Assembly: GCA_002682825.1 (NCBI GenBank)
Contig: NOKP01000049.1
Coordinates: 2,010 to 66,009 of the forward strand
Length of the DNA stretch: 64,000 nucleotides
From: Neonectria sp. B-13
Lineage: Eukaryota; Ascomycota; Sordariomycetes; Hypocreales; Nectriaceae
Direction: 5' to 3'
The first letter of the stretch is position 1; every line of letters starts with the position of its first letter. The translations under genes and the position numbers were made by a program. Below the pieces are notes generated by a model. It was not told where the DNA came from and did not search any database. It was given only the letters and a program-made list of their open reading frames with translations. Below are positions 11,177 through 22,828 of this stretch, one piece after another.

Positions 11177-11669
11177 AGACAGAATGAGTATCCTGCCAAA
11201 GGGCCCAAGACAACTGAATACTGGAAAGGTCACCCGAGATTGCGAACCGAGCAGTTAAGCGTGGGATGCTGTGCTGTGGACTGATGTGTTGAGAGTCAAC
11301 TCCCTCGAGTGGCATGTCATGTTAAAACCAGCGGCATCACGACTTTGCAATGTGCGGAAAATATGGTCCAAGAATATAGTTTAGGGAGTCTGATGCATTC
11401 TTTATCAACCCAAATTGTCCTCGAGCTACCCCCAACCGATAGTATAGATACCGCCTTTTTGTCCATGCAAATCCTTCCTTTCATTCTCCAAACAAAACTC
11501 CTCTGATAATGTAGACGGGAGCACACGAGCAAATGATGCGGACAATAGGAAACGAGCAATTTATAACGCTGAACGAGATTTAAGAACGAGAAAGAAGAGT
11601 ACTCGGGTAAATGAACAACAAGATCATAAACGCAGAGATGTTGAGGTCTTGACACGTTATATCATCACA
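11177..11669. other. Intergenic, no gene seen
   Basis: GC-normal sequence between the broken secreted-protein gene and the 3' end of the Arg-rich protein gene. Short overlapping frames on both strands have no start context, no splice structure and no recognisable motif. It probably holds the two facing 3' untranslated regions. Confidence 0.5.
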
Positions 11670-12797
11670 TCATCGACGATGGTGGCGTGAACCCGAACCC
11701 ACTTTCCCAGTGGCCAAGTCAACACCCTCTCGCGCGAAGTTTTGCCTCATACTGTCGGGATGCTTCTGACCGATGAAGCCATCTACTAGAGCAGCGCCCA
11801 GGGCAGCAGTAGCGATCTTGGCGCCTTTCGTACCCATCCAAGGACCCTGTTCATTGCGAGACTTCATGGCGGCCTGGGCGCCAGCAGTCAAGGCAGTGCG
11901 GGCACCCGCCTGGAGCAAAGGGTTCTGCCACCATTGCGAGCGCGCCTTGGTCGTGGCGGGCATGGAACTGCGGCGAGCCGGAGCATCGCGAGTTCGTTGA
12001 GTAGGAGGTGGGCGGCCCCGGGTCGGAGATGGTCCGGACGGGGCCCGGTCGTGCCGGCCTCTAGTCTGGGAACGAGGACGCCTGCGGGGTGTAGTATTAT
12101 AGTCATCGTCGTCATCGTCTAGGTGTCGAGAGCTGCGGCCCCGAGCCCGGGGCTCGGAGGGGGGCGGGCGGGGCTCGGTGCGCGAATGGCGGGGCCGGTC
12201 TCGCGAAGACGGCTCCCGAGGGTCTGACGGGTAGTGACGGGGAGGCGGCTCGCGAGAGTAGAAGCCCTGATCATCGTAAGGGTCCACGAGGCGAGGATCC
12301 CTTTCACGACGGAAGTCTTGCTCGTGCCGGCGATTCCGCTCCTGCCGAGGGTCACGTTCCTGCTGGGGGCCCTGCTCTTGACGGATATCCCGCTCATGGC
12401 GAGATGAGCGGGGGTAGCGACGAGTTGGATCTTGATCGGGAGCCAAAGGCGGCTGACTGGGGCCACGTGCTTGGCGGTCGGGGCCGGCGCTCCGGCCACG
12501 GCGGTCTTGATCTGGGCGGGAATGGCGTTGGCCGTGACCACGGGATGGTTCAGGCGCTTCGTCAGAGTGATAATACGGACTGGGCGCGCGACGACGTCTC
12601 TCGGACTTGTGACGGCGCGGTGGTGAACGAGCCGGTGGCGACCTGGGCTCCGCGGGGAAGGAGTTGCGGGGGGCGTATTGTTGATAGGGATCATAAGGAT
12701 CATAGGGTTGTTGGTAGGGCTGATACGGCTCGGAAGGCAAGAAGTCGTCTTCAGGTCGAGACTTGGCCCGACGCCGCGATGGATACTGATGGCCCAT
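11670..12797 (-). CDS. Arg/Pro-rich disordered protein with C-terminal Gly/Ala segment
   Basis: A single 375-codon exon. The first ~270 residues are extremely rich in Arg, Pro, Asp, Ser and Tyr: an N-terminal PYQPYQQPYDPYDPYQQY stretch, then long RS/RD/RE-type repeats (RHERDIRQEQ, QERDPRQERN, RREREDP-like). This is intrinsically disordered and resembles RNA-binding or condensate-forming low-complexity regions. The last ~95 residues differ: WWQNPLLQAGARTALTAGAQ, then TKGAKIATAALGAALVDGFI, a Gly/Ala-spaced helix of glycine-zipper type, and a basic tail ending RHHRR. Such proteins are conserved in ascomycetes as hypothetical proteins; I assign no function. The antisense frames over this gene are compositional shadows. 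The upstream side is open for 5.7 kb. Confidence 0.7.
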   Translation of the reverse strand: MGHQYPSRRRAKSRPEDDFLPSEPYQPYQQPYDPYDPYQQYAPRNSFPAEPRSPPARSPPRRHKSERRRRAPSPYYHSDEAPEPSRGHGQRHSRPDQDRRGRSAGPDRQARGPSQPPLAPDQDPTRRYPRSSRHERDIRQEQGPQQERDPRQERNRRHEQDFRRERDPRLVDPYDDQGFYSREPPPRHYPSDPREPSSRDRPRHSRTEPRPPPSEPRARGRSSRHLDDDDDDYNTTPRRRPRSQTRGRHDRAPSGPSPTRGRPPPTQRTRDAPARRSSMPATTKARSQWWQNPLLQAGARTALTAGAQAAMKSRNEQGPWMGTKGAKIATAALGAALVDGFIGQKHPDSMRQNFAREGVDLATGKVGSGSRHHRR

Positions 12798-13444
12798 GGT
12801 GAAAGAGGTCTCAGGAGAAACAAAGTAAAAAGGGTAGTAAGATGTGGGCTCTGCGAAGGCTTAAAAGCAGCCAGCGCCTTCGATGGTATGGGAGGCCTGT
12901 GAGCAAGGTTGTGTGTATTTGATGGAGCAAGGAAGAAGCTGCAAATGTAGGATGGATGAAATTATGAGTTGTGACAGGACGTTGAAGAGACCAGACACTA
13001 AAAGTAAAGGTTGGTCGGCTCTTTTCCCAGATCGACTTGGCGAGACTAGACGAGACTCGATGAGGCGAGGATGTCCGGCTTGCAGACCTTTATGTATGCA
13101 GAAAACCTGGGGCAGAGGCATGGAATGAATGCATTGAGTGTGTGCAGCGCGACAAGCGTAGGCAAGGCAGAACGGAGGCCTGTGGAGAGGCGGGATGGTG
13201 GTCATTGGGAGGGAGGGCGCCAGGACTGCGGGGCTGTGCACGCGGGCTCGTCATTCCCGTGGCTGTTAGCAATGGGATCAACCAAGAAAACGGAGCAGAA
13301 TGGCGTCGAGGTGCAGCAACAGGGCTAGACAACACACGGCCAACGTGCGGCCAGCAGGACGAGCCAGGCGGATCGGGTGGCCTGGAGGATCGAAGCCCCA
13401 AAAGCGATTTGATCATGTTAGTGATGATGCAGGGTCCTGGTGGC

Positions 13445-13452
13445 TGACGTCA
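13445..13452. promoter_or_regulatory. CRE-like palindrome TGACGTCA (1)
   Basis: A perfect TGACGTCA palindrome, the known site for ATF/CREB-type bZIP proteins (Atf1/AtfA, Acr1 types). A second perfect copy lies 62 bp downstream. They sit about 650 bp upstream of the start of the minus-strand Arg-rich gene and could regulate it. Confidence 0.35.
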
Positions 13453-13506
13453 TGCGGGCCACGGCGCTGGCTCGTGAGTCGACAGTCCACCACGTCTAAG
13501 GTCCCC

Positions 13507-13514
13507 TGACGTCA
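13507..13514. promoter_or_regulatory. CRE-like palindrome TGACGTCA (2)
   Basis: Second perfect TGACGTCA, 62 bp from the first. Two perfect 8-mers this close are unlikely by chance, which favours a real bZIP-responsive module, but the target gene is inferred only from proximity. Confidence 0.35.
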
Positions 13515-15461
13515 ATCATCACGATGTCGGCACTACGACCTCGGGGGAAACGTCGCGGTGAGAGAGGCTGTCAAGTTAGTGAGTTGGCGACAGGGAAAGA
13601 AGAGTGCCATCTCCCATCGAGACAGCACCGCATGTGGCCCTTCCGGAAATCTCGCTCGTTTACCGATACAAGTCCACCAGAGTGCGGTGAGCGTCATATC
13701 GTGCGTCGCAATCAACTCCTTTCCTTTGCTCCGATGATGACCGAATTCCCCTCGTCATCGGGTCGGATGGGGGCCTGGAATCATGACCTCGGTCCTGGAC
13801 TTGAAGTCTGTTCTACTGGCCCTCTTACCAAGGAGCCTGACCTCGTCCCAAGTGAGACACCGCCCAGCCAATTGAACACAATGGAAGAGCGATGGGATGG
13901 GAGGTAGTCATCAACATCGCACGTGGGGTGGGCAACATGGCTAGCTTTCCTAACTGACACCGACGCTGGCACTGGCACTGGCACTCGGGTGAGCTAGGTA
14001 GAAGAAAGAGGACTGCCTACAAAGACGAGGCATACTGGTGATACTAATTAGAGGGCCGAAGAAAAGCTGGCTAACCATCCCACTAGCGAAACAAGCACCG
14101 GCTAAGATCATCCTAAGCCGGCCTAGGGAGAGCTACACTGTACAGTCGGAGGTTTTGGTCATGGGATGACGCTACGGCCACGGTATTGCTAAGAATATTG
14201 TGTGACCGCACTCATTCGTGACCGTTCTGTGATAGGTGCCCGTGCCGCCTTGTCCCACGAGGGCATTCCGGCTTCATGCTTTCAAATACTGGAGGCTTCT
14301 GGGACTAAGGGTCAAGGGACCAAGCAGCGGGCAGGCACCTGCATAACACTGGAGCACGCCTTAGAGGCGATGAAGGGGGCAAATCGACGAGACGGCCCGG
14401 CCTAAATAGCCGGCCTAGAACACACAGCCCACTCCCAGCCCGCTGAAGCCAAGCCGGCACGTAATGAACTAGGTTTCACTCTTTGTTGGATATCAAGATA
14501 CTCAGTAATGGTAATTGACTGGTCGGCTGCTGCATGAAGGGTTGCGTGTCCAAGGAGGCTGAGCGGCAAACTGGCGTGGCATCTGGATCAGAATCGGCTT
14601 CAGAATCGGGACAGGCAACGGCAACAGGGGACCTAGTCCACGATGCGCAGAGCAGAGTCGTATTCATCATGCGAGGGCATCGATACTTGGTATCGATGCA
14701 GTGCTCCTTGACACCAAAGTTCCAGCCGTCGTCGATGACAACAAGTAAGCAGCAGTCCGAAGAGCTGAGGCTGACCGTCGTGTAATTGTCATGCACAACA
14801 ATGCAATGCAATACAACACTCGGGCTCTTACATGCCCTTTACGTTTCCAATGACCTAGCGTACTCCAAAATAGCCGTGAGGTCGGGAGCCAAGCAACTAA
14901 GTCAGACTAAGAACTCATCCGTGCAGGTGCATGAAGTGTCCCCCTAGCCGCCTTTGGTGTGCTGAGCTTTGAGCGGGCCGGCCAACCCAGCCAGGTTCTG
15001 ATATTCCTGTCAACTCTTTTGTTTTGGGGATATTCGATTTCCCCTGCATCCGGGCGCGTGCGGCTTGCTTCGAGTCCCTAAGGACGAAGAGGTTGTGTTG
15101 AGGGGGTGTATTACGTATTACGAGGCTTCGACGTAAGGGGCTTCAATCAACAAGAGAACTCGGCCAGCTGCTCTCGACCAACAAATGCAAGCAAGCTGTG
15201 CTATGCGCCAGGGAGCCGACCGAGTGGGTGGACCGAGTGCTGCGATGAAAATGGAATGCATCAAGAAGCGCGTTGATGAGGGGAGGGTGACACGGCTTGG
15301 TGCGTGAGAGTCGCACCCGTAAGGTGTTTCCTCCAAATCTGTGAGCGCGGGAGCCTCTCGCCGTCCTCCAATCGGATTCCAAGAAGAGGTGCGAAACGCA
15401 ATCCGCTCGAGGTAAGGGATTCTCGGTACTCGGTACTGACCGAGGTCAAGGTGTACAACCT

Positions 15462-15492
15462 GGTGCGGTGTGCGGTGTGCGGTGTGCGGTGT
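15462..15492. repeat. 7-bp tandem repeat (TGCGGTG)n
   Basis: About four consecutive units of TGCGGTG in the gene-free interval. Simple-sequence repeat; no function inferred. Confidence 0.6.
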
Positions 15493-16210
15493 ACAAACAA
15501 ACAGGAGGCACTCGACTTTGGGTTTGCATTGCCTTTCTTCGGATCTTTACCCCTCCTTCCCTTCCATATCCCAATACTTTCCTTTCGGAGTTCCATCTAG
15601 CTTTCCCCCCCCCCCCCATAAACCCTAGACCCCACTCTCATCAGGGGGCCTAGCGCTGCCCTTGCACTTGCTCACTAAAACCTGTTAGCAGTCGAAACTG
15701 GTCTCGTGACGATAAGTTGGCCGTTATCAACGGTCCGCCCTTATCTTGCGTCTCGGTCCGTTCCAGTACATAGCTTCCCATCTGAGTTAATGGCCGGCCC
15801 TAGTTTTGCCGCGCTCACTATCTCGACCAAACAGGACCACACCACACCCACACCAGAAGCAGACACACGGACACGAAGGCACACACAGAAAAAGCCAACA
15901 CATGCAAACACACGCCCAGAGACACCGTGTGCAATCTTGATCAATATCGCCGCCAGTGATAACAATCAAGTCAATCAAGCAATCACATGCCTTGTTCTTT
16001 ATCTTATCCCCTCACTCCTTGTCGGAGCCGACCATCCGTTGACGGCAGCCTCCGACTAGGGATGTTTGGGCACCAGCATCATCAGCATCACCGCTGTCGT
16101 GGTTGTCGCTGGTGCAGACACAACACTTTCTTCCCCTTCAAACGCGCCTCACAAGGAGATCAGATTGCGATCCACAAAGCAAGCTGGGGTGGGTTGTCAG
16201 TGTCACGCAT

Positions 16211-16269
16211 CTGGTGGATCTGCGCTGGAACACAGGTGAGGGCTTCTAGAAGCGGCGCAGATCCACCAG
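16211..16269. repeat. Inverted repeat, 15-bp perfect arms
   Basis: CTGGTGGATCTGCGC (16211-16225) is repeated as its exact reverse complement at 16255-16269, with a 29-bp spacer. It can form a stable hairpin in RNA or be a dimer-binding site. It stands alone, more than 2 kb from the nearest coding start. Confidence 0.6.
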
Positions 16270-16336
16270 TTGGTTCATGGGCTGCTTTTGATCCTCCCGC
16301 AACTACGGATACGTAAGTCTAACGCGTCCAACCAAC

Positions 16337-16352
16337 GGACGATGCATCGTCC
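16337..16352. repeat. 16-bp perfect palindrome
   Basis: GGACGATGCATCGTCC is self-complementary over all 16 bases and lies 67 bp after the 15-bp inverted repeat. It could be a binding site for a dimeric regulator; no known factor is assigned. Confidence 0.5.
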
Positions 16353-16817
16353 AACCTCATCTAGTCAACGTCAAGCCTAGCCAAACAATAAACAATGTGA
16401 GCGGAGCAGCAGATCGATCTTAGGGAGGGAATATACATTCTGTGCGGCCCTCACCTCCAAAGTCAGGGTCCACGATCCACATCTGACGATCCACAAGGCA
16501 CAAGTACCTCCACATTCGAATAACTCGGGCCACTTGACTTGATGGTACAGCACAATACCAAGTCTCTGCTGGGCTGTTTTTCTGGTCGAAACTGCCCTAG
16601 AGTGACAGTTGAATGGATACTTGATGCGGACATGGCACCACAAACCGTCCTCACGATGTCCATCGAGCCACAAGAGGACCAACACAGGGCCAGGGAAGAC
16701 AGCCAGGCGGCCAACAGCAGGCACAAGTCACAGCGCGGACAGACACACAGACCGACCCGCTGTATCCCTCACGTCATCAGACCAGTTCTCGATCGACGGG
16801 GTCGTCTTGGCCCTCGA

Positions 16818-16862
16818 GCAGATGCTGATGCAGATGCTAACCCAGATGCACACTCAGATGCG
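16818..16862. repeat. Short CAGATG-rich tandem repeat
   Basis: Degenerate tandem units of about 12 bp built around CAGATG (GCAGATGCTGAT, GCAGATGCTAAC, CCAGATGCACAC, TCAGATGCGG). Simple repeat; no function inferred. Confidence 0.5.
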
Positions 16863-18490
16863 GAGGTAAAGAGAGGATGAAGCCTCAGTCGTTGCCCCAG
16901 CACTAGATGATGTCTGACGCTCAACGACTGGGCCGCGGGCTCTCGAGTAGCGCATGTTCGAATACTGTTCCAGCACTGTACATATGTGGTATCCGCATCG
17001 TTATCTTTCCATCCCCACTCTGTTTCGGCCATGGCCGTTGTAATTCCCGGTCTACCGCGTGGGGAATAGACCCCGGTGCTATGCTGGATTCATGATGCGC
17101 CGCCGGCCACTCACGCCTCTGGTAAGGCAAAGGATTCCTAGCTCACCCAGGAAGGGAATGGATGATGACCGATGGGGGAAAAACTGGGGGACAAGAGGAG
17201 CCAGAAAAATTGGACACAGAGATGAAATGACACTGGGTACAGTACCGAGTAGGGACGGGTGCGCACTTGCCTCCACCGTCGATGGCGATTTTTTCTTCGT
17301 TTTCTCTCAGATCCGTGCATGGGCTGATCACTTTTTACCCGTCTTCTTCCTTCCTTCCTCCCTCTCTTTCTGTCCCTTTTTCTTCAGCTCAGAAATATAC
17401 TGGGCTGATACAGCCCGACTACAGCGCAGTACCTAGCCTCGTCGCTGCACTTCGATTGTTGAGACGACACCCATTGCATCGTCAGTCTAGGGGCAATCAA
17501 CAACACCAGCTTCAGCTTTAGCACACACCCGGATCAAAAGCCTCTTTATCTTTCACCACCCTGTCGCGTTCGCCTCAAAAGCACCCTGTCAACCTGTCCC
17601 GCCGGCCACCACAAAAGCCACCAACCAAGCCCGCCAGCCAACCATTGACTATCGTTCGGCCGTCGTCAACTCGTCTCGTCTGGTTGTTCGACCTCGCCTG
17701 CTTGTCCTGCTTTCCTATCTTTGTCTAGACCTAGACCCGGTCCTGTCCTGGGTTCTGCAACCCCAGCCGATCGCCCAGATACGGATCCAGCGCTCCCGTC
17801 CGCCGTCGCATCGCATCGCATCGCGCCGTTCTGCGCCTCTGGTCTTGCTTGACGTTCCGTCGCCGCATTCCGACTGGGATTGCACTGCATCGCATCTGCA
17901 TTGCCTGGCTTGTCCCAGTACTGTACGCCCCTCAGGTACGTAGATTTGGTTCGTCGTCTTCGTCGTTGAATTTGTTTTTGTCCTCATCCGTCCTATCTCA
18001 TCCTATTCCATCCCCCCGCGCGGTCGAGCGCCTCCTACCTGTTCTTGGCCAATCCCCCGATATTCTGTCTGTCTTATCCAGACTGTGGCCTAGATTAAAT
18101 AAGTCCGTCTCTGCCCATGCCCATGTTCTCATGTTCCCATCATCGCTCCCAACCCCAGTCGCAAGCCCTAGTCGTGGTCGCAACCCCCAGCCCATCGCCG
18201 AACCACCCCTTACACCCCACTCGTATCCAATCTCCGTTGTCTATATCCCCTCACTGCATCTGCCCTGTGCTCGCTATCCTCTATCTGCACCCTGTCAGGC
18301 AAATCGGACACTTTAGACCTTGCCCCTGGAGCTGAATCTAACTGCTTCTAGACCTTGACCTGGTCCTCCATCTTGCCTCCCTCCTTGCCATTAAAGACTG
18401 GACCGGTTCCCCTCATCAACACCATTTGAGAATACCTCCCCTTCCCCCCCTCCTCAGACCTTTGCAATCGTCGACAAGTCATCCATCATC

Positions 18491-20567
18491 ATGACTTGGA
18501 TTCAAACCACCAACCACAAAATCGCGGCCAGCGCCTTTGGCCGCTGGTTTCAGCTCGAAGGCTCCGGTCATGTAAGTCGACCCCAACTTTTCTTTGGAGC
18601 TCGGTCAGCGACCCCAATCAAGATTCGAGTTTGCTGACAGCTCCACCTATCATGAATAGCCCCGCGAACGCAAGGGCTCTTTGTTCTTCACCGAGCTCCG
18701 AGCTGGCCTCGCAATTTTCTTCGCCATGGCCTACATTATCGCCGTCAACTCGTCCATTGTCTCCGAGACTGGCGGCACTTGTATCTGCAATGACGACACA
18801 GGCAAAGATCCCAACTGCTACAAGAACGAAGAGTACTTGCTATGTATCCAAACGATTAAGCGTGACGTTGTAACCGCTACTGCTGCCATCTCTGCTCTTG
18901 CCTCATTTTGCATGGGTCTATTCGCCAATCTGTAAGTTCACTCCTTGTTTTCTCTTGTCACGGCCCTTCCTACAAGACACTCTGAGTGCTGACCATATCG
19001 ATACCAGTCCCATCGGCTTGGCCCCTGGAATGGGTATGTCTAGTCCACACGATCTCTCACTCTCACGTGTATCCCTGCTTCGACAGTGACGAAAACTAAC
19101 ACAAGCGCTTTTTCAGGTCTCAATGCCTATTTTACCTATACCGTTGGTTAGTTGTGAACCATGCTCATACCCGGCGCAGGAGGATTTGGCTAACACAATT
19201 GACTAGTTGGTTCCCATGGTACTAAAAGTGTTCCGTTCGAAGTTGCCCTCACAGCCATCTTCATTGAAGGCTTCGTTTTCTTGGGTCTTACCCTCCTCGG
19301 AATGCGTCAGTGGCTCGCCCGTGCCATTCCCCGCTCCATCAAGGTCGCTACCAGCGTCGGTATCGGCCTGTTCCTCACCCTCATCGGACTTACCTACAGT
19401 GAGGGCATCGCCCTTATTGTGCCAGGAACCGCTACCCCGACCGAACTCGCCGGCTGCGACCCCTTGGACTTGAACGAGGATGGTGTTTGCCCTTCTTCCG
19501 CGAAGATGCGATATCCTGCCATGTGGATCGGAATCTTTTGCGGTGGCATTTTTACCGTCATGCTCATGCTGTATCGTGTCAAGGGCGCCGTCATCTTCGG
19601 CATTCTTCTCGTCAGCATCATCTCGTGGCCTCGAGGCACTCCAGTCACTTACTTCCCCTATACTGCCGTTGGCGACAGTTCCTTTGACTTCTTCAAGAAA
19701 GTTGTGGACTTCCACGAGATCAAGAAAACTCTCAACGTTCTACAGTGGGACGTGGGGGAGTATAAAGGCCAGTTTGGCCTTGCGCTGGTCACCTTCCTCT
19801 ATGTCGACATTCTCGACTGTACTGGTACCCTGTACGGTATGGCTCGCTTTGCCAATCTCGTCGACCCCGTTACCCAGGACTTTGAGGGATCATCCGCCGC
19901 CTACATGGTCGATGCCATCAGCATCTCCATTGGAGCTGTTCTTGGTGTCCCTCCCGTTACCGCGTTCGTTGAGTCTGGCGCTGGAATCTCTGAGGGTGGA
20001 AAGACTGGATTGTCTGCTATGGTTGCCGGTATCTGCTTCTTCATCTCCATCTTCTTCGCCCCGATTTTTGCCTCGATTCCGCCATGGGCAACCGGCTGCG
20101 TCCTCATTCTCGTGGGCTCCATGATGGCCAGTTCTGTCGTCGACGTTAACTGGAAGTACTTGGGCGATGCTGTTCCTGCCTTCCTCACCATCGCGCTTAT
20201 GCCCTTCACTTACTCTATTGCCGATGGTCTCATCGGTGGTATTTGCACCTTTATCTTGATCAACACTCTCGTCTGGTTCATTAAGATTGCCTCCGGCGGT
20301 CGCATTGTACCCCCCAACTACGAGGAAAGAGACGGATGGACGTGGCGCATTCCTGGTGGGTTTCTGCCTCCTTGGACTGTCAGACTTAGTAAGGGAAAGA
20401 AGGACTTCTGGCGCGAAGATCAGCCCGCCGTCGTTGAAACATTGGCAGAGGGAAACAACTCGGCCGCCGAAAGGGGCTCAAGCTTGGAACACGGTGGCTT
20501 TGAGGGAGTCAAGGTGACCGATACTTCACCTGTCCCTCAGACCAAGGAAGCAACCAAGGAAGGTTAG
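18491..20567 (+). CDS. azgA: AzgA-type purine (adenine/guanine/hypoxanthine) permease
   Basis: Predicted 589-aa membrane transporter for purine bases at the plasma membrane, used in purine salvage and as a nitrogen source. Exons 18491-18571, 18660-18931, 19008-19033, 19117-19146 and 19207-20567 give an in-frame total of 1770 nt. Diagnostic AzgA-family segments are FFAMAYIIAVNSSIVSETGGTC, PIGLAPGMGLNAYFTYTVVG spread over four exons, FIEGFVFLGLTLLGMRQWLARAIP, and VPPVTAFVESGAGISEGGKTGLSA. About a dozen hydrophobic segments are present, and the C-terminal ~70 residues are a hydrophilic cytosolic tail. Length matches the family (about 580 aa). The tiny exons 3 and 4 (26 and 30 nt) follow the typical intron-dense start. 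The start is the first ATG of the MTWIQTTNHKIA N-terminus. The substrate is inferred from the family. Confidence 0.93.
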
Positions 20568-21031
20568 GAGTTGTTACAAAAGAGGAGGAAATCGTAGTTA
20601 CATGTTAATATGGTCAACACCCACAGCGGATACCCCGAGTGTTGATGTCAAGTGGGAGTCGTCAATTGTCTTGGGCACCCAGTAGTGTGGTTACCTAATC
20701 TACCAAGTCGACATCAACGAATCGTCTGACGAAATAAAATAGTATGTTTATATACAAGATAGTTGTGAAAGTGAAAGTAAAAGAAACATATAAAGCCGGT
20801 ATTGTCAGTCTAAGTCACCCTTGCGGTCATATTCCATGTCATATTACTACACATATACTTCCATCGCTGTGGTCGGAATGACTTGTGAGTAACAACGCAT
20901 GTCGGTACCGCATTCAGTAACTTTGGTCTTGCTTTTTATAATAGCGAAGACAATCTCAGGTCATCAAGGCAATGTGTTTCAGTTCACTGCGGACACGGCG
21001 TTAGCATCGAATCGGCCAAAGAGCAGGAAAA
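20568..21031. other. Intergenic between convergent genes
   Basis: Convergent 3' ends of the purine permease gene and the oxygenase gene. AT-richer sequence with AATAAA-like motifs (AATAAAATAG near 20734) probably provides polyadenylation. No gene seen. Confidence 0.5.
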
Positions 21032-22307
21032 TCATAGACGGGCAGCGCACTCTTGTACTTGATGGCCAACCTTCATGGCTGGATATCCAGTCTCTTGACC
21101 CTCGTCTCTACCATTTTCAGTTTGGAGCGCCCTGAGTTGACGCGCTCGCTCGGCCAGTTTGGGAATAGGGGCTAGGTCAAAGTCAGAGCCCAAGTGCCAG
21201 AACAAAGTGCTCGATATACGAATGAGCGGGCGGTCGGGAAGCTCGCGCTTCCGGTGCTCAATAGTGGCAAGCGTCTTTTCGTTGATAACAACCTCATGGA
21301 AACCCGCCTTGATCAGGCCGCCGGTTATGTGCTCAATCTGCTTTCCGGCCTGGACGAGCAGATAGTTGCCGGGGGGAATCTTGACAGGGATGCGGTTTCC
21401 CGTGTTTCGCGCCCAGATATGCAGGCCAGGGAATCGAGAGCGGCCATGGATGGTGAGGAAGTTGAGATCGGTATGGAAACCAGCGAGAATAGTGTCTTTA
21501 TCACCATACTTTTGCAGGTCAGAGGCAGTGGGCGCAAGGAGATGGGGCCTATGGAATGAAGTAATGAGCCAAATGCCGTGTTCTGCTGACGGCTGCTGAA
21601 TGGAGGACAAACCCGTAGCGCCCGGCATCACTAAAGAACGGAGCGGGAAGACCCAGGCCGACGGCGGCCATTTCGGCGAGTTTGGAAACACTGTAAGAGG
21701 ATGTGAGTATGCAATGGTGAAGTCATACAAGTCGAAAGAGGGATAAGACGAACGCATTCGTCATTGAGGAACCCCACTGGTTCATGGCGGGCGTCCAGCG
21801 AGCCTTAATGTGAGGGGCATCCGGAACAACGTTGGAAGCGTTGAGCCCCGGGAACTGGGTGGTATAAGGAGGAGGCTCGGCCATCCGCCAGAAGAATCGG
21901 CACTTGGGATCAGGCGAATGAGCCGAGATATCCAGGGGCCGCTGCGAAGGATGAAGGCGCTGGATAACATCGAGGCAGGGCTCATCGACCGCACACTTGG
22001 GCTTCTCGGTGTTTTCGAGGGTGACGCCGATTTGATAGCTCAGCTCCGGGCGCTCATCTTTGCGGAGAAGAGCATCAGGCTGTGCAAAGTAGTCCTCGAG
22101 GAGGTCGAGAAAGGTCGAATTGTCGTACTCGGAAACACGTGAATCGTGCAGAACGAGGGCGCCGTATGTGATGAGGGCGTCGGCGACCTTGCGACACTCG
22201 GCCTGGGCGGCGTCTGAGTCAAGGGCGTTGTTGAGGTAAGTGTCGAGGTCGACAATGGGAAGATCCATGGACAGTTCGTCTTGGTTGTTATTGGGTGGGG
22301 ACGCCAT
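21032..22307 (-). CDS. 2-oxoglutarate/Fe(II)-dependent oxygenase (isopenicillin-N-synthase-like)
   Basis: Predicted 382-aa soluble oxidoreductase of the 2OG-Fe(II) superfamily. Exons, read leftwards, are 22307-21754, 21690-21613 and 21548-21032, total 1149 nt. The N-terminal half carries the DIOX_N-type start LPIVDLDTYLN. The catalytic half shows the HxD iron ligands in LAGFHTDLNFLTIHG, the distal His in QAGKQIEHITGG, and a 2OG-binding RxS in RPLIRISSTLF. Intron 1 uses an unusual GTTCGT donor, chosen because only this gives the uninterrupted join MTNA-VSKLAEMAAVGLGLP; intron 2 is GTTTGT...TAG. Conserved relatives occur across ascomycetes, usually as uncharacterised oxidoreductases. The substrate is unknown, and neighbouring genes give no pathway hint. 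Confidence 0.85.
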
Positions 22308-22828
22308 GGCTGGTGATGATGAGCGTGACAGGGGGAGAGAGTATGTTGAACAAGATAAAAGAGAATAAAAGAAGGGGAATGCTATTTATCGGGCCGCTAC
22401 ATCGCTGTCTTTAGTGTCTATCTCATGAATGAGGAAGGAGGGCGGAGAAGGTGGCCTTGGGTTGCTGGTCACTCCCGCTTTGCATGTGCCTTGATTGGTT
22501 GCCACCTTCACGGTGTGCGGCAACTCATAGCACCAAGTACGAAGTACGGAGTAGCAGTACTAGTACCGAGGCCGGAACTGGCCGAGTCCCGATGACAAGG
22601 ATCATGGGACTGCAACTCACGAACCGGCACAGAATCGATGTCTCTCGTTTTCTTTCTTTTTCTGTTCCCTTTTTCTATATCAAAAACAGAAACGTGGAAC
22701 TTGTTAAGCCTCGGCTATCTGTGACGGACATGCTGATTGTGATGGAAAGGTCAATTAGTGGGTTATTATCATTATCACCAATTCTGTTCATGCAACTAAT
22801 ATATACTGTAATATTACCTAAAGCTAGT
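22308..22828. other. Intergenic upstream region
   Basis: Upstream region of the oxygenase gene and of the first 5S rRNA gene. The only open frames are short and unsupported. AT-rich sequence just before 22829 (ATATACTGTAATATTACC) may be the upstream promoter element that fungal 5S genes need. Confidence 0.4.

Larger units (their letters stand above)
12798..18490. other. 5.7-kb gene-free interval
   Basis: Between the start of the Arg-rich gene and the start of the purine permease gene. Frames of up to ~155 codons occur on both strands but overlap each other, lack plausible splice phase and encode low-complexity translations. Visible structure includes two CRE-like palindromes, several short tandem repeats, a strong inverted repeat, a 16-bp palindrome, a 13-C homopolymer at 15605-15617, and pyrimidine-rich tracts (about 17340-17400 and 18360-18470) typical of fungal promoters and 5' leaders. 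It may hold a long 5' leader of the permease gene or an unseen non-coding RNA. Confidence 0.6.

Noticed and set aside
12119..12823. 234-codon minus-strand frame overlapping the Arg-rich gene
   Set aside because: Shifted frame of the same low-complexity DNA; the 375-codon frame has the structured C-terminus and a plausible start.
17849..18316. 155-codon plus-strand frame before the purine permease
   Set aside because: Pro/Ser-rich translation of pyrimidine-rich leader sequence, no splice partner or motif.
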